In this document: piece after piece, positions 8,588 through 17,377 of the stretch
How the letters are laid out: each line of letters starts with the position of its first letter
Numbering within the stretch: position 1 is the stretch's first letter
NCBI GenBank assembly: GCA_965199055.1
Contig: CBDAQR010000003.1
Coordinates: 1,302,001-1,366,000 of the forward strand
Length of the DNA stretch: 64,000 nucleotides
Origin: CBDAQR01 sp965199055
GTDB lineage: Bacteria > Pseudomonadota > Gammaproteobacteria > Pseudomonadales > Halieaceae
Direction: 5' to 3'
Program-made: the position numbers and the translations under genes
Notes under the pieces: model-generated
The model's database searches: none
Told to the model about the DNA's origin: nothing
What the model saw: only the letters and a program-made list of their open reading frames with translations

Positions 8588-9271
8588 TCAGAATTCTTGC
8601 TCGATCAATGCCTCGATCCTTTGAGCCAACTGTTCTAAGTCCTCCATCTGGGACATAGCATCCTCGACCAGCACGCCGCGATTGCCCATCAATCCTTCGA
8701 ACTCCATCTCGCCCAGCAAAGCCGTCGAATCTCCCTTAAATCGGGTTCGAGGGTAAGCGCTCATCTGCCCGGTATTATAAGCCACGGCGTTTGCGGGAAT
8801 TCGCGGCTGGAGGTAACGGATAATTTCCTCTCGGTTTTGGAGCAACATTTGGGTCTGGTTGCGAGTTTCGACGACCTGCGTGGACCACTCTCCCAATAGG
8901 TCCATTAACTCAGTGCTTTGCATGTGACCAATAACCCCGGACTCCATCAATCCGCGCAGTGCGTCAGCCTGAAACTCAAAAGAGAATCCTCGAAAGGTTT
9001 GATCAATCTGGCTTGCGAGCTCTTCAAACTCCACCTGAGGCGGATTAGGCGCGGTACGCTCCAGGATCCAGGCAAGCGCTACTCGATTGCCGAGTAGTCG
9101 CTCGCCATGCCAATCCAACTGTTCTCGGGCTTCTGCGAATTCGACCTGTACAGCGCCCAACTGATCCAAATAGCGCTCCCGCTCCTGAGAATCCTCCCAC
9201 CAAGCATCGATCGCAAATGCCAGCAGAATCGACACCAGGATAGAAAGCGCCTGGACCAGTTTGTCGAGCAT
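8588..9271 (-). CDS. Membrane-anchored protein of unknown function
   Basis: A 227-residue protein I do not recognise. One N-terminal hydrophobic segment (about residues 6-25, ALSILVSILLAFAIDAWW) is followed by a long helical, Glu/Gln-rich region that looks capable of coiled coil, with no cysteines and no catalytic motif. Its start overlaps the stop of the acyl-CoA dehydrogenase gene by one base (TAATG), so it is almost surely in that operon, with the P450 next. The N-terminal pattern (membrane helix ending in AIDAWWED) recurs, as I recall, in uncharacterised marine proteins. I would not assign a role beyond an inner-membrane protein. Confidence 0.6.
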   Translation of the reverse strand: MLDKLVQALSILVSILLAFAIDAWWEDSQERERYLDQLGAVQVEFAEAREQLDWHGERLLGNRVALAWILERTAPNPPQVEFEELASQIDQTFRGFSFEFQADALRGLMESGVIGHMQSTELMDLLGEWSTQVVETRNQTQMLLQNREEIIRYLQPRIPANAVAYNTGQMSAYPRTRFKGDSTALLGEMEFEGLMGNRGVLVEDAMSQMEDLEQLAQRIEALIEQEF

Positions 9272-10497
9272 TAGTTGCCGCCCTGGGCTACCTCATTAAA
9301 GGGCACGCCTTTGTCGAGACGCACGTCCTGCGGCAGCCCCAACACACGCTCCGCAATAATATTGCGCAGTACCTCATCGGTACCGCCCGCAATACGATAG
9401 CCGGGGCCACCCATCCAGGAGCCCTGAAAAAAGCGGCTGTTGTACTCGTCACCTTCGCGGTCCACCAGGATGCCGCCCATATCCATCAGATCCATGGCAA
9501 AGGCACCTATATCCAGCATTTTGTTGGCGCTGATGATCTTGGTAATGGAGTTTTCCGGGCCGGGCGTGTCGCCCCGTGACAAAGCGCTCATGGTCCGCAG
9601 CTTGGTATTACGCAACCCGGCCATTTCGCAATACCAGTTGGCCACCTTCTCACGTACCGCCGCATTATCGATGGCAGGCGCCCCTTCGAGATCGACCTTG
9701 TCGAGCAACTCCAATAGGTCAGGCACATCGCAGCCACCGGCATCGCCCACCGCCAGACGCTCATTCATCAAAGTCGTGAGTGAAACAGTCCAACCATCGC
9801 CCACAGCCCCCAGTCTCTGGTGATCGGGAATTCGCACGTCGGTGAAGTACACCTCATTAAAATTGGAGTCACCGGAAATTTGCTTGATGGGCCGCACTTC
9901 TACCCCGGGGGACTTCATATCGAGGAAGAAGAAAGTGAGGCCCTTATGCTTGGGCACAGTCGGATCAGACCGCGTAACCAGAATCCCCCAGTCGCAGTAG
10001 TGGGCGCCTGAGGTCCAGATTTTCTGGCCATTGATAATCCAATCGTCTCCATCTTTCTCACAGCGGGTGCGCAGATTGGCGAGGTCGGAACCCGCAGAGG
10101 GCTCACTGAACAACTGGCACCAAATATCCTCACCAGATGACATACGGGGCAAGCGCTCCGCCTTATGCTCATCGCTGGCATAGGCAATCATGGTGGGGCC
10201 ACACATGCCAAGGCCGATCGCATAGGGTCCGACGGGGACATCGTAACGACCCTCTTCCTGCCCCCAAATAATCAACTCCATGGGGCTGGCGCCGCGGCCG
10301 CCATACTCCTTGGGCCAGCTCAGGCAGGCCCAGCCGTTGTCGTACTTGAGCTTTTGCCAGGCACGAGCGCGCTGAATGTATTCTTCTTCAGATTCTTTAC
10401 GCGGCTCCGCCTCGCCTTTGAGCTTGGCATTGGCATCCAGAAAGGCTCTCGCCTCAGCGCGAAACTCGGCTTCCTGCGGTGTATCGTCAAAGTTCAT
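9271..10497 (-). CDS. Acyl-CoA dehydrogenase, large subunit type
   Basis: FAD-dependent acyl-CoA dehydrogenase of 408 residues. Visible are the middle-domain motif FSEPSAGSDLANL, the substrate-loop stretch INGQKIWTSGAHYCDW, and the C-terminal GGTDEVLRNIIAERVLGLP typical of the family. It lies 3 bp downstream of a second, shorter acyl-CoA dehydrogenase. Such side-by-side pairs are known in steroid and bile-acid side-chain catabolism, where they form heterotetramers (FadE28-FadE29/ChsE type), so a similar alpha2beta2 enzyme is likely here. The substrate cannot be read from the sequence; a P450 in the same operon favours an alicyclic or branched lipid. Confidence 0.85.
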   Translation of the reverse strand: MNFDDTPQEAEFRAEARAFLDANAKLKGEAEPRKESEEEYIQRARAWQKLKYDNGWACLSWPKEYGGRGASPMELIIWGQEEGRYDVPVGPYAIGLGMCGPTMIAYASDEHKAERLPRMSSGEDIWCQLFSEPSAGSDLANLRTRCEKDGDDWIINGQKIWTSGAHYCDWGILVTRSDPTVPKHKGLTFFFLDMKSPGVEVRPIKQISGDSNFNEVYFTDVRIPDHQRLGAVGDGWTVSLTTLMNERLAVGDAGGCDVPDLLELLDKVDLEGAPAIDNAAVREKVANWYCEMAGLRNTKLRTMSALSRGDTPGPENSITKIISANKMLDIGAFAMDLMDMGGILVDREGDEYNSRFFQGSWMGGPGYRIAGGTDEVLRNIIAERVLGLPQDVRLDKGVPFNEVAQGGN

Positions 10498-10500
10498 GCT

Positions 10501-11616
10501 TTATGCCTCCGCTGCATCTTGTTGTTGCAGAGCTGTGACCAGTTTTTCCTGCCAGCCCATCACGCCACCCAGGTTCACCGCCAGCGCTTTAGCGCGACGA
10601 AAATACATGTGGCAGTTAAATTCCCAGGTAAACCCCATACCGCCGTGGGTTTGAATATTCTCCTTGGAGCACTCGTCGTAAGCCTGTGTAGCACTCACCC
10701 TGGCCGTGGCTGCTGCGAGCGGCAGTTCCGGCGCATCGGTGGAGAGCGCCCAGGCACCGTAATAGCAGTTAGAACGTGCCAGGGTCGACGTAATATACAT
10801 ATCAGCCAGCTTGTGCTTGATCGCCTGAAAGGAGGCTATGGGGCGACCAAATGCATAGCGGTCCATCGCATAGGCACGCGCCATTTCAAGACTCGCCTGG
10901 GCGCCGCCGGTCTGTTCAAAGGCAAACAGCACCGCAGCGCGATCGAAAAGCTGCTGCAACTGCTCCCAACCGCTGCCACTGTTACCCAACACCTCGGCAT
11001 CCACCCCATCAAACTGCACTCGAGCTTGCGAACGGGTTGGGTCCATGCTTTCAACAGGCTCACGCGTAACACCATCGAGACTCGCGACCACCAGGGATGT
11101 TGCATCACCCTCTTTGACCAGCACGATGGCGAAGTCGGCCACATCACCATCGGCCACAGGCAGTTTCTCGCCACTGATCTTTCCACCCTCATATACGGCC
11201 GAAAGATTCTCCGGACGCGCCGCGCCGCGCCCCTCGGCAACGGCTATAGTGCCGATCAGCTCACCGGCGGCCAATCGCGGCAGATACGCCTGCTTCTGCG
11301 CTTCACTGCCAAACAGCAACAGCGCCTCGGTGGCGAGATAGACAGAGGATGCAAACGGTGTCGGCGCCAGGCTGCGACCCAATTCTTCGGCGATGACACA
11401 GAGCTCGAGATAGCCAAGGCCTACACCGCCAAACTCCTCCGGGATCGATACGGCGGTCCAACCCAATTCGACGATGGCGTTCCAGAGCTCAGCATCATAG
11501 GAGACTGCACTGTCATCCAGCACGGCACGCACCCGGTCGAGCGGGCACTGTTCTCGCAAAAATTTCTGCGCCTGTTCTCGGAGCAGATTTTGGTCTTCGG
11601 AAAACTCAAAATTCAT
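10501..11616 (-). CDS. Acyl-CoA dehydrogenase, small subunit type
   Basis: A 371-residue acyl-CoA dehydrogenase-fold protein. The N-terminal EDQNLLREQAQKFLRE, central VPEEFGG-like loop (IPEEFGGVGLG) and C-terminal IQTHGGMGFTWE are characteristic. The middle domain is divergent (no clear GSD motif), which is usual for the partner subunit of heteromeric steroid-type dehydrogenases. It starts 6 bp after the DUF3089 hydrolase stop and ends 3 bp before the larger subunit, so the two are probably made together. A long opposite-strand open frame covers this gene but shows no family features. Confidence 0.85.
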   Translation of the reverse strand: MNFEFSEDQNLLREQAQKFLREQCPLDRVRAVLDDSAVSYDAELWNAIVELGWTAVSIPEEFGGVGLGYLELCVIAEELGRSLAPTPFASSVYLATEALLLFGSEAQKQAYLPRLAAGELIGTIAVAEGRGAARPENLSAVYEGGKISGEKLPVADGDVADFAIVLVKEGDATSLVVASLDGVTREPVESMDPTRSQARVQFDGVDAEVLGNSGSGWEQLQQLFDRAAVLFAFEQTGGAQASLEMARAYAMDRYAFGRPIASFQAIKHKLADMYITSTLARSNCYYGAWALSTDAPELPLAAATARVSATQAYDECSKENIQTHGGMGFTWEFNCHMYFRRAKALAVNLGGVMGWQEKLVTALQQQDAAEA

Positions 11617-11622
11617 AAGCTG

Positions 11623-12711
11623 TCAGATTCTCTCTTTCTTAAAAGCGTGAATGCGCTCCACTACGTTGTTGCGCAGGTTCATGTAATACAAACTGTAGTC
11701 GTAAACGTGCAGACTCCCGCCAGGCATGACTGAAGGAAATGACTCTGACCGCAGATCACGAATCACCAGGTTACCGTCCACACATTCAGCATCGGCTACC
11801 TCCTGCTCTACCACCATACGAGTGTAATCTTCGGTGTCGTCGGCCACCATATAGCTGGGGTAGCCAATCGCGCCGTCGTTAAGAATGTGTTCAGCATATC
11901 CGCCATCTCGCAGCCACGTATGCGGATTGGTGCAAATCAGTTTACCCACATCGGGGTTCAGCCCGGCGCCATCGGCCAACACCACGTTCCAGGCAATAAC
12001 GCAGCCCGGCTCATCGGCATATTCACAGACTGGCACATCCCCGATCTGCTCTGCGGTTACTGCAAAGCCAATCAGATAGGCGGCCACCAGGCGCTGCTGC
12101 AAATCAGTGCCCGAGATTCGCTCACGCAATAACTGGGCGCTGTGGCGGGTACCCTGTGAATGGCCCGCGAGAATAAAGGGCGCGCCGTCAATACGGGCGA
12201 TAAACTCGTCGAATGCCGCCACGACGTCCGCGTAGGCCACTTCCAGGGCTTTCTCTCCATTGCCCTCCTCGTCCAGGAAGGAGTAAAAGGTCGCCTGGCG
12301 GTAGCGCGGTGCGTAAATGTCACAACACCCACTGAATACCGACGCCTGATGTCGCAGAACTCGCTCATCCACGATCCAGTTCGCATCGTGGTCCTCCAGC
12401 GGCTGATTCCAATTTGCGGAATTGATATAGCTGGTGGGGTGCACGAAGAAGACTGGAATATCGTAGCGTTTGTTGGTGTCGGTAACACCTTCGGGTACAG
12501 AGTCAGAAGGATCTTCAATGCCCGGCAACGCCGCCCAGTTTTTGTCGTCGGCATAATCGGGCGCCGTCGGCGTCAGCGACGCATCGAAGGCGTGATCCGG
12601 TCCAATCTGAGACTTGATCAGAGCGAACATGATCTGTTCCTGAAAGCTGTAGCCCAGCACAACGAGTACAGCGAGTGTAAGGCCGAGGCCCAGAGCAATC
12701 TTTTTTATCAT
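11623..12711 (-). CDS. DUF3089 family alpha/beta-hydrolase
   Basis: A 362-residue protein with an N-terminal membrane anchor or signal (about residues 4-21) followed by a DUF3089 domain. Seen: FFVHPTSY, DIYAPRYRQAT and the nucleophile elbow GHSQG at 183-187, the Ser185 pattern of lipases and esterases. Members are secreted or membrane-tethered hydrolases with poorly known substrates. It is the first gene of the minus-strand run that continues into two acyl-CoA dehydrogenases, an unknown membrane protein and a P450, so it may release an acyl or ester substrate for that pathway; this is inference from context. No promoter is obvious in the 82-bp gap upstream. Confidence 0.8.
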   Translation of the reverse strand: MIKKIALGLGLTLAVLVVLGYSFQEQIMFALIKSQIGPDHAFDASLTPTAPDYADDKNWAALPGIEDPSDSVPEGVTDTNKRYDIPVFFVHPTSYINSANWNQPLEDHDANWIVDERVLRHQASVFSGCCDIYAPRYRQATFYSFLDEEGNGEKALEVAYADVVAAFDEFIARIDGAPFILAGHSQGTRHSAQLLRERISGTDLQQRLVAAYLIGFAVTAEQIGDVPVCEYADEPGCVIAWNVVLADGAGLNPDVGKLICTNPHTWLRDGGYAEHILNDGAIGYPSYMVADDTEDYTRMVVEQEVADAECVDGNLVIRDLRSESFPSVMPGGSLHVYDYSLYYMNLRNNVVERIHAFKKERI

Positions 12712-12793
12712 TAGCTTAGCCCGTTCGATCTAGCGGCGGTTTTCAGTCAGTAAAACCATCCAAAGAGCTAGATTGCCACAGGTGTTCTTGCGC

Positions 12794-13687
12794 CTACAAG
12801 CTGCGCGCTGACAACCTCACGGGTACCGGCACTCCGCAGGTGTCCACGAACCCCGGTTGGAAAACGAACCACGGCTCAGGTCGACTCGCGCGAGACTCAA
12901 TAAGCTCACGGAAACTCTCCGATTCCGTTCGCATAATCTCAAGCGGTAATCGCTGCTTCGGCGAAAGATCGCTACCCAGCCGTACCTGCCGTATCAGATT
13001 CGTCTCATCGCGATCCAACTGGCCGCTCGCATCACTGCCTCGCTTCAGGGACTGGTAGTGCTCCATACCCCAGCGCACCATACCGAAGACGGTGACATTA
13101 CGGTCGAGGTAACGCGGTGCGTGACCCAGTACAACGTAAAACTCTGTGCCGCCACTGGCGGGTTCATCGCCACGGGCCAGGGCAAATGCGCCCGGACAGT
13201 GCAGCATCCAACTAAGGTCGCCCTGACGGCCAATCGGGAAACCATTGACGTAGCCGCTGTGGTCGGCAAAACCATCGTTTTGATTAACCGGCGTGTAGGG
13301 CAGCGACAGATCGCCCATGTGCACGAATTCCCCAGGCAAGCGGCGTTTAGCTTTACCGGTATCTCGGGGCTCGCGGGCATCGCCTCCCTGCGCGACAAAT
13401 CCCTCTACGACGCGATACACGCTCAAACCATCATAAAACCCCTGTCGCACCAACTGCTTGATGTTCGCCGCATTGGCCGGCGCCATGTGCGGATTGAGTT
13501 CCACCACAACGGTGCCACTCTCAAGATCGATATAGAGGCTATTGTCCTGATCGATGGCGCGCCACTGTCCGGCACTGGCTTCATCAACTATCTGGTATGG
13601 GGATCGCACTTCATCGGCCAGAGACAACAAACTAAGGCCCATTCCCAAACTCAATACTATGGCTGAGACAGTTACAGGCTGGCGCAT
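12794..13687 (-). CDS. Periplasmic cyclophilin-type peptidyl-prolyl isomerase
   Basis: Cyclophilin-like protein of 297 residues with a Sec signal peptide (MRQPVTVSAIVLSLGMGL...). I set the start at ATG 13687 because AAGGA lies 7 bp upstream and the signal peptide then begins with a basic residue; eight more codons are open upstream. The cyclophilin core includes YIDLESGTVVVELNPHMAP, YDGLSVYRVVEGFVAQGGD and ARGDEPASGGTEFYVVLG. It is longer than minimal bacterial PpiA, with extra loops and a C-terminal tail after about residue 220. It probably assists folding in the envelope. Divergent from the neighbouring amidohydrolase gene across 83 bp. Confidence 0.85.
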   Translation of the reverse strand: MRQPVTVSAIVLSLGMGLSLLSLADEVRSPYQIVDEASAGQWRAIDQDNSLYIDLESGTVVVELNPHMAPANAANIKQLVRQGFYDGLSVYRVVEGFVAQGGDAREPRDTGKAKRRLPGEFVHMGDLSLPYTPVNQNDGFADHSGYVNGFPIGRQGDLSWMLHCPGAFALARGDEPASGGTEFYVVLGHAPRYLDRNVTVFGMVRWGMEHYQSLKRGSDASGQLDRDETNLIRQVRLGSDLSPKQRLPLEIMRTESESFRELIESRASRPEPWFVFQPGFVDTCGVPVPVRLSARSL

Positions 13688-13770
13688 GGTTAATCCTTCT
13701 TGGGCAGGCATTTACGTAACGCGAACGAGCATACCAAACTAATGCCACCCCCCAACATTCGGAGATATGT

Positions 13771-15222
13771 ATGCGCTGGACTACCCTGCCCATTATCTAC
13801 CTGCTGCTCGCTACCCTGAGCCATGCCGATAACGTTCTCATCGAGAAAGTCACCTTGATCGACGGCAATGGAGGGGAACCGCAGCGCAATAGTTGGGTGT
13901 ACGTCAGCGACGGCCAGATTCAGTACATCGGCAAGGAAGCACCGGACGATATTCCTGCCGATACTCAGCGCATCAATGGCAAACGTAAGTACTTGCTACC
14001 GGGCTTTATCGATACCAATGTCCATGCCTCGGTGTACGGAAACTCAAGGCGTCGCGAGACAGCGGTGAAGTACGGCAAGCGCAACGATGAACTGGTCGAG
14101 GAGTTCGTACAACGCCAGCTGAAGTACGGTGTGACCACCGTGCGTGATAGCTATGGATCGATGTATCCCCTGATGTTGGTGCGTGACAGCATAGAGCGTG
14201 GCGACATGATTGGCCCGCGCATGCTCGTCGCAGGAAATATCGTCGGCTGGGGTGGGCCATTCTCGCTCACGTTCTCCTTGATGAAAGAGTCGGACCTGAC
14301 CCGCTTCCAGGAACACTGGAATGACAGCATCGCCCAGGGCGTAGGTGAAGAATTAATGGACATGGGGCCGGAGGAACTGCGCGCGGCGATTAACACTTAC
14401 CTCGACAAAGGTCCGAACTTCATCAAATACGGCGGCACGAGCCATTTTCGATTCCCCTCGCTGATTGGGTTCTCGCCACGTGCGCAGAAGGTCATCGTTG
14501 AGGAGGCGCACAAGCGCGGCTTGGTAGCGGAGACTCACGCCACCAGCAGCGAAGCGCTGCGTATGGCGGTAGAAGCTGGCATCGATCTAATCCAGCATCC
14601 GGAGATTCTGTCCTCGCGTTATCCGGATGATTTGATCGATATGATTGTGGAACGCGATGTAATCTGCGGACTGCGCTCGAATACGCTGACCGGGGAGCCT
14701 TGGCAGAAACACCTCAAGAAACGCAAAGTCGCGCTTAAGGAATTGGAGAACGCCCCGCCAGCGGCCACCAGTGCGGAAAAGCGCCGCCGCCTCGCACGAA
14801 CGGGCCACTTGTACCACATCGAGCGTGAAAACGCCGAGCGCCTCATCGCCGCGGGTTGCCGGGTCACTATCGCCACAGACAATTACCAGGGCAGAGCGCC
14901 GGAGTTTCGACGCACTCCCAAACCTATCATTCAGGAAGCCGGTATCGGCAGCCTCATTGCTATAGAAGGATTGGTCGAGTTGGGTATGACGCCAATGCAG
15001 GCGATTGTTGCCGCCACGCGCAACGGGGCGATCGCCGCCAGAGGCCTTGAGCAGTTTGGTACGCTAGAGCCTGGTAAATCCGCAGACATGCTGCTTCTTG
15101 ACGCTAACCCGCTGAAAAACATAAAGAATATTAGAAATCAATCGATGGTAATGGCGCGTGGCAAGGTGATCGATACAGACAACCTGCCGCGCCAGAAAAT
15201 CTTCTACACCGAGGACTACTAA
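13771..15222 (+). CDS. Exported amidohydrolase-family protein
   Basis: A 483-residue metallo-dependent hydrolase with an N-terminal signal peptide (cleavage near SHA-D). Seen in order: LLPGFIDTNVH (metal site 1), ITH-type ligands ETHATSS and IQHPEI, a lysine in FIKYGGTSH that could be carboxylated, and the catalytic aspartate in IATDNYQG. The usual DxHxH of the first site reads D-T-N-V-H, so the first histidine is asparagine. I recall this DTNVH variant in some relatives, so it may define a subgroup and not a dead enzyme. The 3' end overlaps the convergent acyl-CoA dehydrogenase by 4 bp. Substrate unknown. Confidence 0.8.
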   Translation: MRWTTLPIIYLLLATLSHADNVLIEKVTLIDGNGGEPQRNSWVYVSDGQIQYIGKEAPDDIPADTQRINGKRKYLLPGFIDTNVHASVYGNSRRRETAVKYGKRNDELVEEFVQRQLKYGVTTVRDSYGSMYPLMLVRDSIERGDMIGPRMLVAGNIVGWGGPFSLTFSLMKESDLTRFQEHWNDSIAQGVGEELMDMGPEELRAAINTYLDKGPNFIKYGGTSHFRFPSLIGFSPRAQKVIVEEAHKRGLVAETHATSSEALRMAVEAGIDLIQHPEILSSRYPDDLIDMIVERDVICGLRSNTLTGEPWQKHLKKRKVALKELENAPPAATSAEKRRRLARTGHLYHIERENAERLIAAGCRVTIATDNYQGRAPEFRRTPKPIIQEAGIGSLIAIEGLVELGMTPMQAIVAATRNGAIAARGLEQFGTLEPGKSADMLLLDANPLKNIKNIRNQSMVMARGKVIDTDNLPRQKIFYTEDY

Positions 15223-16385
15223 AAGGACTTGGGCATACCCAGGTCGTGGGTGGCCACATGTGAGAGGATGAGATTGGTGGAGATGGGTGCCACCTGGTAG
15301 AGACGCGTCTCGCGAAACTTGCGCTCCACATCATACTCCTCTGCGAAACCATAGCCGCCGTGGGTCTGGATACAGGTATCACCGGCGGCCCAACTCGCTT
15401 CCGAGGCTAGCAATTTGCACATATTGGCCTCCGAGCCACAGGGCTCTCCAGCGTCATACATGGCCGCCGCGTTGGCGACCATCGCTGCAGCGGCTTCGGT
15501 CTGAATGTAGGCGCGCGCTATGGGAAATTGCACTCCCTGGTTCTCACCAATAGGCCGACCAAATACCTCGCGCTCGGTCGCGTACTGAGAGGCCTTATCA
15601 ATAAAATAACGCGCATCACCAATACACTCTGATGCGATCAATATCCGTTCAGCATTCATGCCGTCCAGGATGTAGCGAAAACCTCGGCCTTCCTCACCCA
15701 CCAGGTTTTCAACCGGCACGCGCAGATTGTCGAAAAACAGCTCAGTGGTGGCGTGATTCATCATCGTGCGAATAGGTTTGATCGTGAGGCCATTGCCGAC
15801 TGCGTCACCCATGTCGACAAGCAAAACGCTCATTCCATCTGCGCGGCGCCCTTCATCGCGTGGCGCGGTTCGCACTAACAACACCATCAGATCGGAATGC
15901 TCCGTTCGCGAAATCCATACTTTGGAGCCATTCACGACGTAGTGGTCGCCGTCGCGCTCAGCCCGGGTTCGTATTCGCGTGGTATCGGTACCGCTACTAG
16001 GCTCCGTCACACCAAAGGCCTGCAGTCGAATCTCACCACTGGCTATCCTGGGCAGGTAGCGGTTCTTCTGTTCCTCATTGCCATGGCGCAACAAGGTACC
16101 CATGGTATACATCTGGGCGTGACACGCTCCGCCGTTGGCGCCTGCGCGCTGTATTTCCTCAAGCACGGCACAGGCGGCGGACAAGGGCAGACCAGAGCCG
16201 CCGAACTCTTCCGGTATCAATATCGACAAATAGCCTGATTCGGTCAGCGCCTGCACGAACTCCGTCGGGTAGGCACGCTCACGATCAAGCTCACGCCAGT
16301 AGGTTTCGGGAAAATCCAGGCACAGTTTGCGGACCGCGTCGCGGATTTCGGGATAGTCAGTCGCTGGCATCTCAGTGTCCGTCAC
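15219..16385 (-). CDS. Acyl-CoA dehydrogenase
   Basis: A 388-residue homomeric-type acyl-CoA dehydrogenase. Characteristic segments are FGVTEPSSGTDTTRIRTRA (FAD/substrate loop), VNGSKVWISRTEHSD, ERILIASECIGDARYFID and IQTHGGYGFAEEYDVERKFRE near the C-terminus. It is a single gene, divergent from the sterol-desaturase-like operon across about 100 bp. Many close relatives act on medium-chain or branched acyl-CoAs; nothing here narrows the substrate. It is not part of the paired enzyme at 9271-11616, but all three point to active acyl-CoA catabolism in this region. Confidence 0.88.
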   Translation of the reverse strand: MTDTEMPATDYPEIRDAVRKLCLDFPETYWRELDRERAYPTEFVQALTESGYLSILIPEEFGGSGLPLSAACAVLEEIQRAGANGGACHAQMYTMGTLLRHGNEEQKNRYLPRIASGEIRLQAFGVTEPSSGTDTTRIRTRAERDGDHYVVNGSKVWISRTEHSDLMVLLVRTAPRDEGRRADGMSVLLVDMGDAVGNGLTIKPIRTMMNHATTELFFDNLRVPVENLVGEEGRGFRYILDGMNAERILIASECIGDARYFIDKASQYATEREVFGRPIGENQGVQFPIARAYIQTEAAAAMVANAAAMYDAGEPCGSEANMCKLLASEASWAAGDTCIQTHGGYGFAEEYDVERKFRETRLYQVAPISTNLILSHVATHDLGMPKSF

Positions 16386-16486
16386 ACAAAAGACTTACGT
16401 TATCACGACGGTGCGCGACGCGCGAAACTCTGCGACAATCCCCCTCCCTGCAAGGCCCGCGTTGGGCGGCACACACGACGTCGAGT

Positions 16487-17377
16487 ATGGAACAAGCGCT
16501 ACAAGACGACCTGAGCATGTATGCGATCCCGCTGTACCTGGCGGCCATCCTGGTCGAAGCCGGGTGGTCCCGGCGAGCGCAACTGGGCTGGTACGACCTG
16601 CGTGACTCCCTGGCCAGCCTCAGCATGCTGGTGGCGGCCGGCCTGGTCGAACTGCTGCCGCGCATCATCGCCCTGGGCATCATGTTCCAACTCTACGAAA
16701 TCAGTCCACTCAAGGATACGATTGGCCGACAATGGTGGGCCTGGCTGCTGCTATTTCTGCTGGACGACTTCAGTTATTACTGGTTCCACCGCATGAATCA
16801 CCAGGTCAGAATTCTGTGGGCGGGACACGTGAATCATCACTCTTCCCAACACTTGAATTTCGCCACCGCCCTGCGCCAGGGTGTGGGGGAACGCGTACAC
16901 AAGTACTTGTTCTGGCTATGGCTGCCTGTGCTCGGCTTCGATCCCGCCATGATCATCACGATGATCAGCATCAACCTGTTCTACCAGTTCTGGGTGCATA
17001 CTCAAGGCGTGGGAAAACTGCATCCCTGGATCGAGTTCGTGTTCAACACGCCGTCACACCATCGTGTACACCATGCCTCAAACGTTCGCTATCTCGACTG
17101 TAATCACGGTGGGGTTCTCATCATCTGGGATCGTTTGTTCGGTAGCTTCAGTGAAGAGCTCGAAGAGGAACCTGTGGTCTATGGCCTCACCACCAACATC
17201 GACAGTCACAACCCCTGGACAGTACTGACGCACGAGTACCGCTCTATTGCTCGCGACTTTGCCCGCGCAGGCACCTGGTCAGATCGCATGCGCTATCTGT
17301 GCTGGGCCCCAGGCTGGAGTCATGATGGCCCGGACAAGCGTGCGCGAGTAATGCGCCAGAATGAGGAACTGGCATGA
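16487..17377 (+). CDS. Sterol desaturase / fatty acid hydroxylase family protein
   Basis: An integral-membrane diiron enzyme of 296 residues. The three histidine boxes are intact: HRMNH (HX3H), HVNHH (HX2HH) and HHRVHH (HX2HH), set between about four hydrophobic segments. Bacterial members hydroxylate or desaturate fatty acids, sterols or carotenoids; which lipid is used here is unknown. Its stop overlaps the avtA start by four bases, placing it first in an operon with avtA, an acyltransferase and selO. A membrane-lipid hydroxylase next to an acyltransferase would make sense for lipid modification, but that is inference. Confidence 0.88.
   Translation: MEQALQDDLSMYAIPLYLAAILVEAGWSRRAQLGWYDLRDSLASLSMLVAAGLVELLPRIIALGIMFQLYEISPLKDTIGRQWWAWLLLFLLDDFSYYWFHRMNHQVRILWAGHVNHHSSQHLNFATALRQGVGERVHKYLFWLWLPVLGFDPAMIITMISINLFYQFWVHTQGVGKLHPWIEFVFNTPSHHRVHHASNVRYLDCNHGGVLIIWDRLFGSFSEELEEEPVVYGLTTNIDSHNPWTVLTHEYRSIARDFARAGTWSDRMRYLCWAPGWSHDGPDKRARVMRQNEELA

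Noticed and set aside
10165..11733. A 522-codon open frame on the plus strand
   Set aside because: It lies wholly opposite the two acyl-CoA dehydrogenase genes, spans their junction, has low-complexity Arg/His-rich translation and no family motif. Typical antisense shadow in GC-rich DNA.
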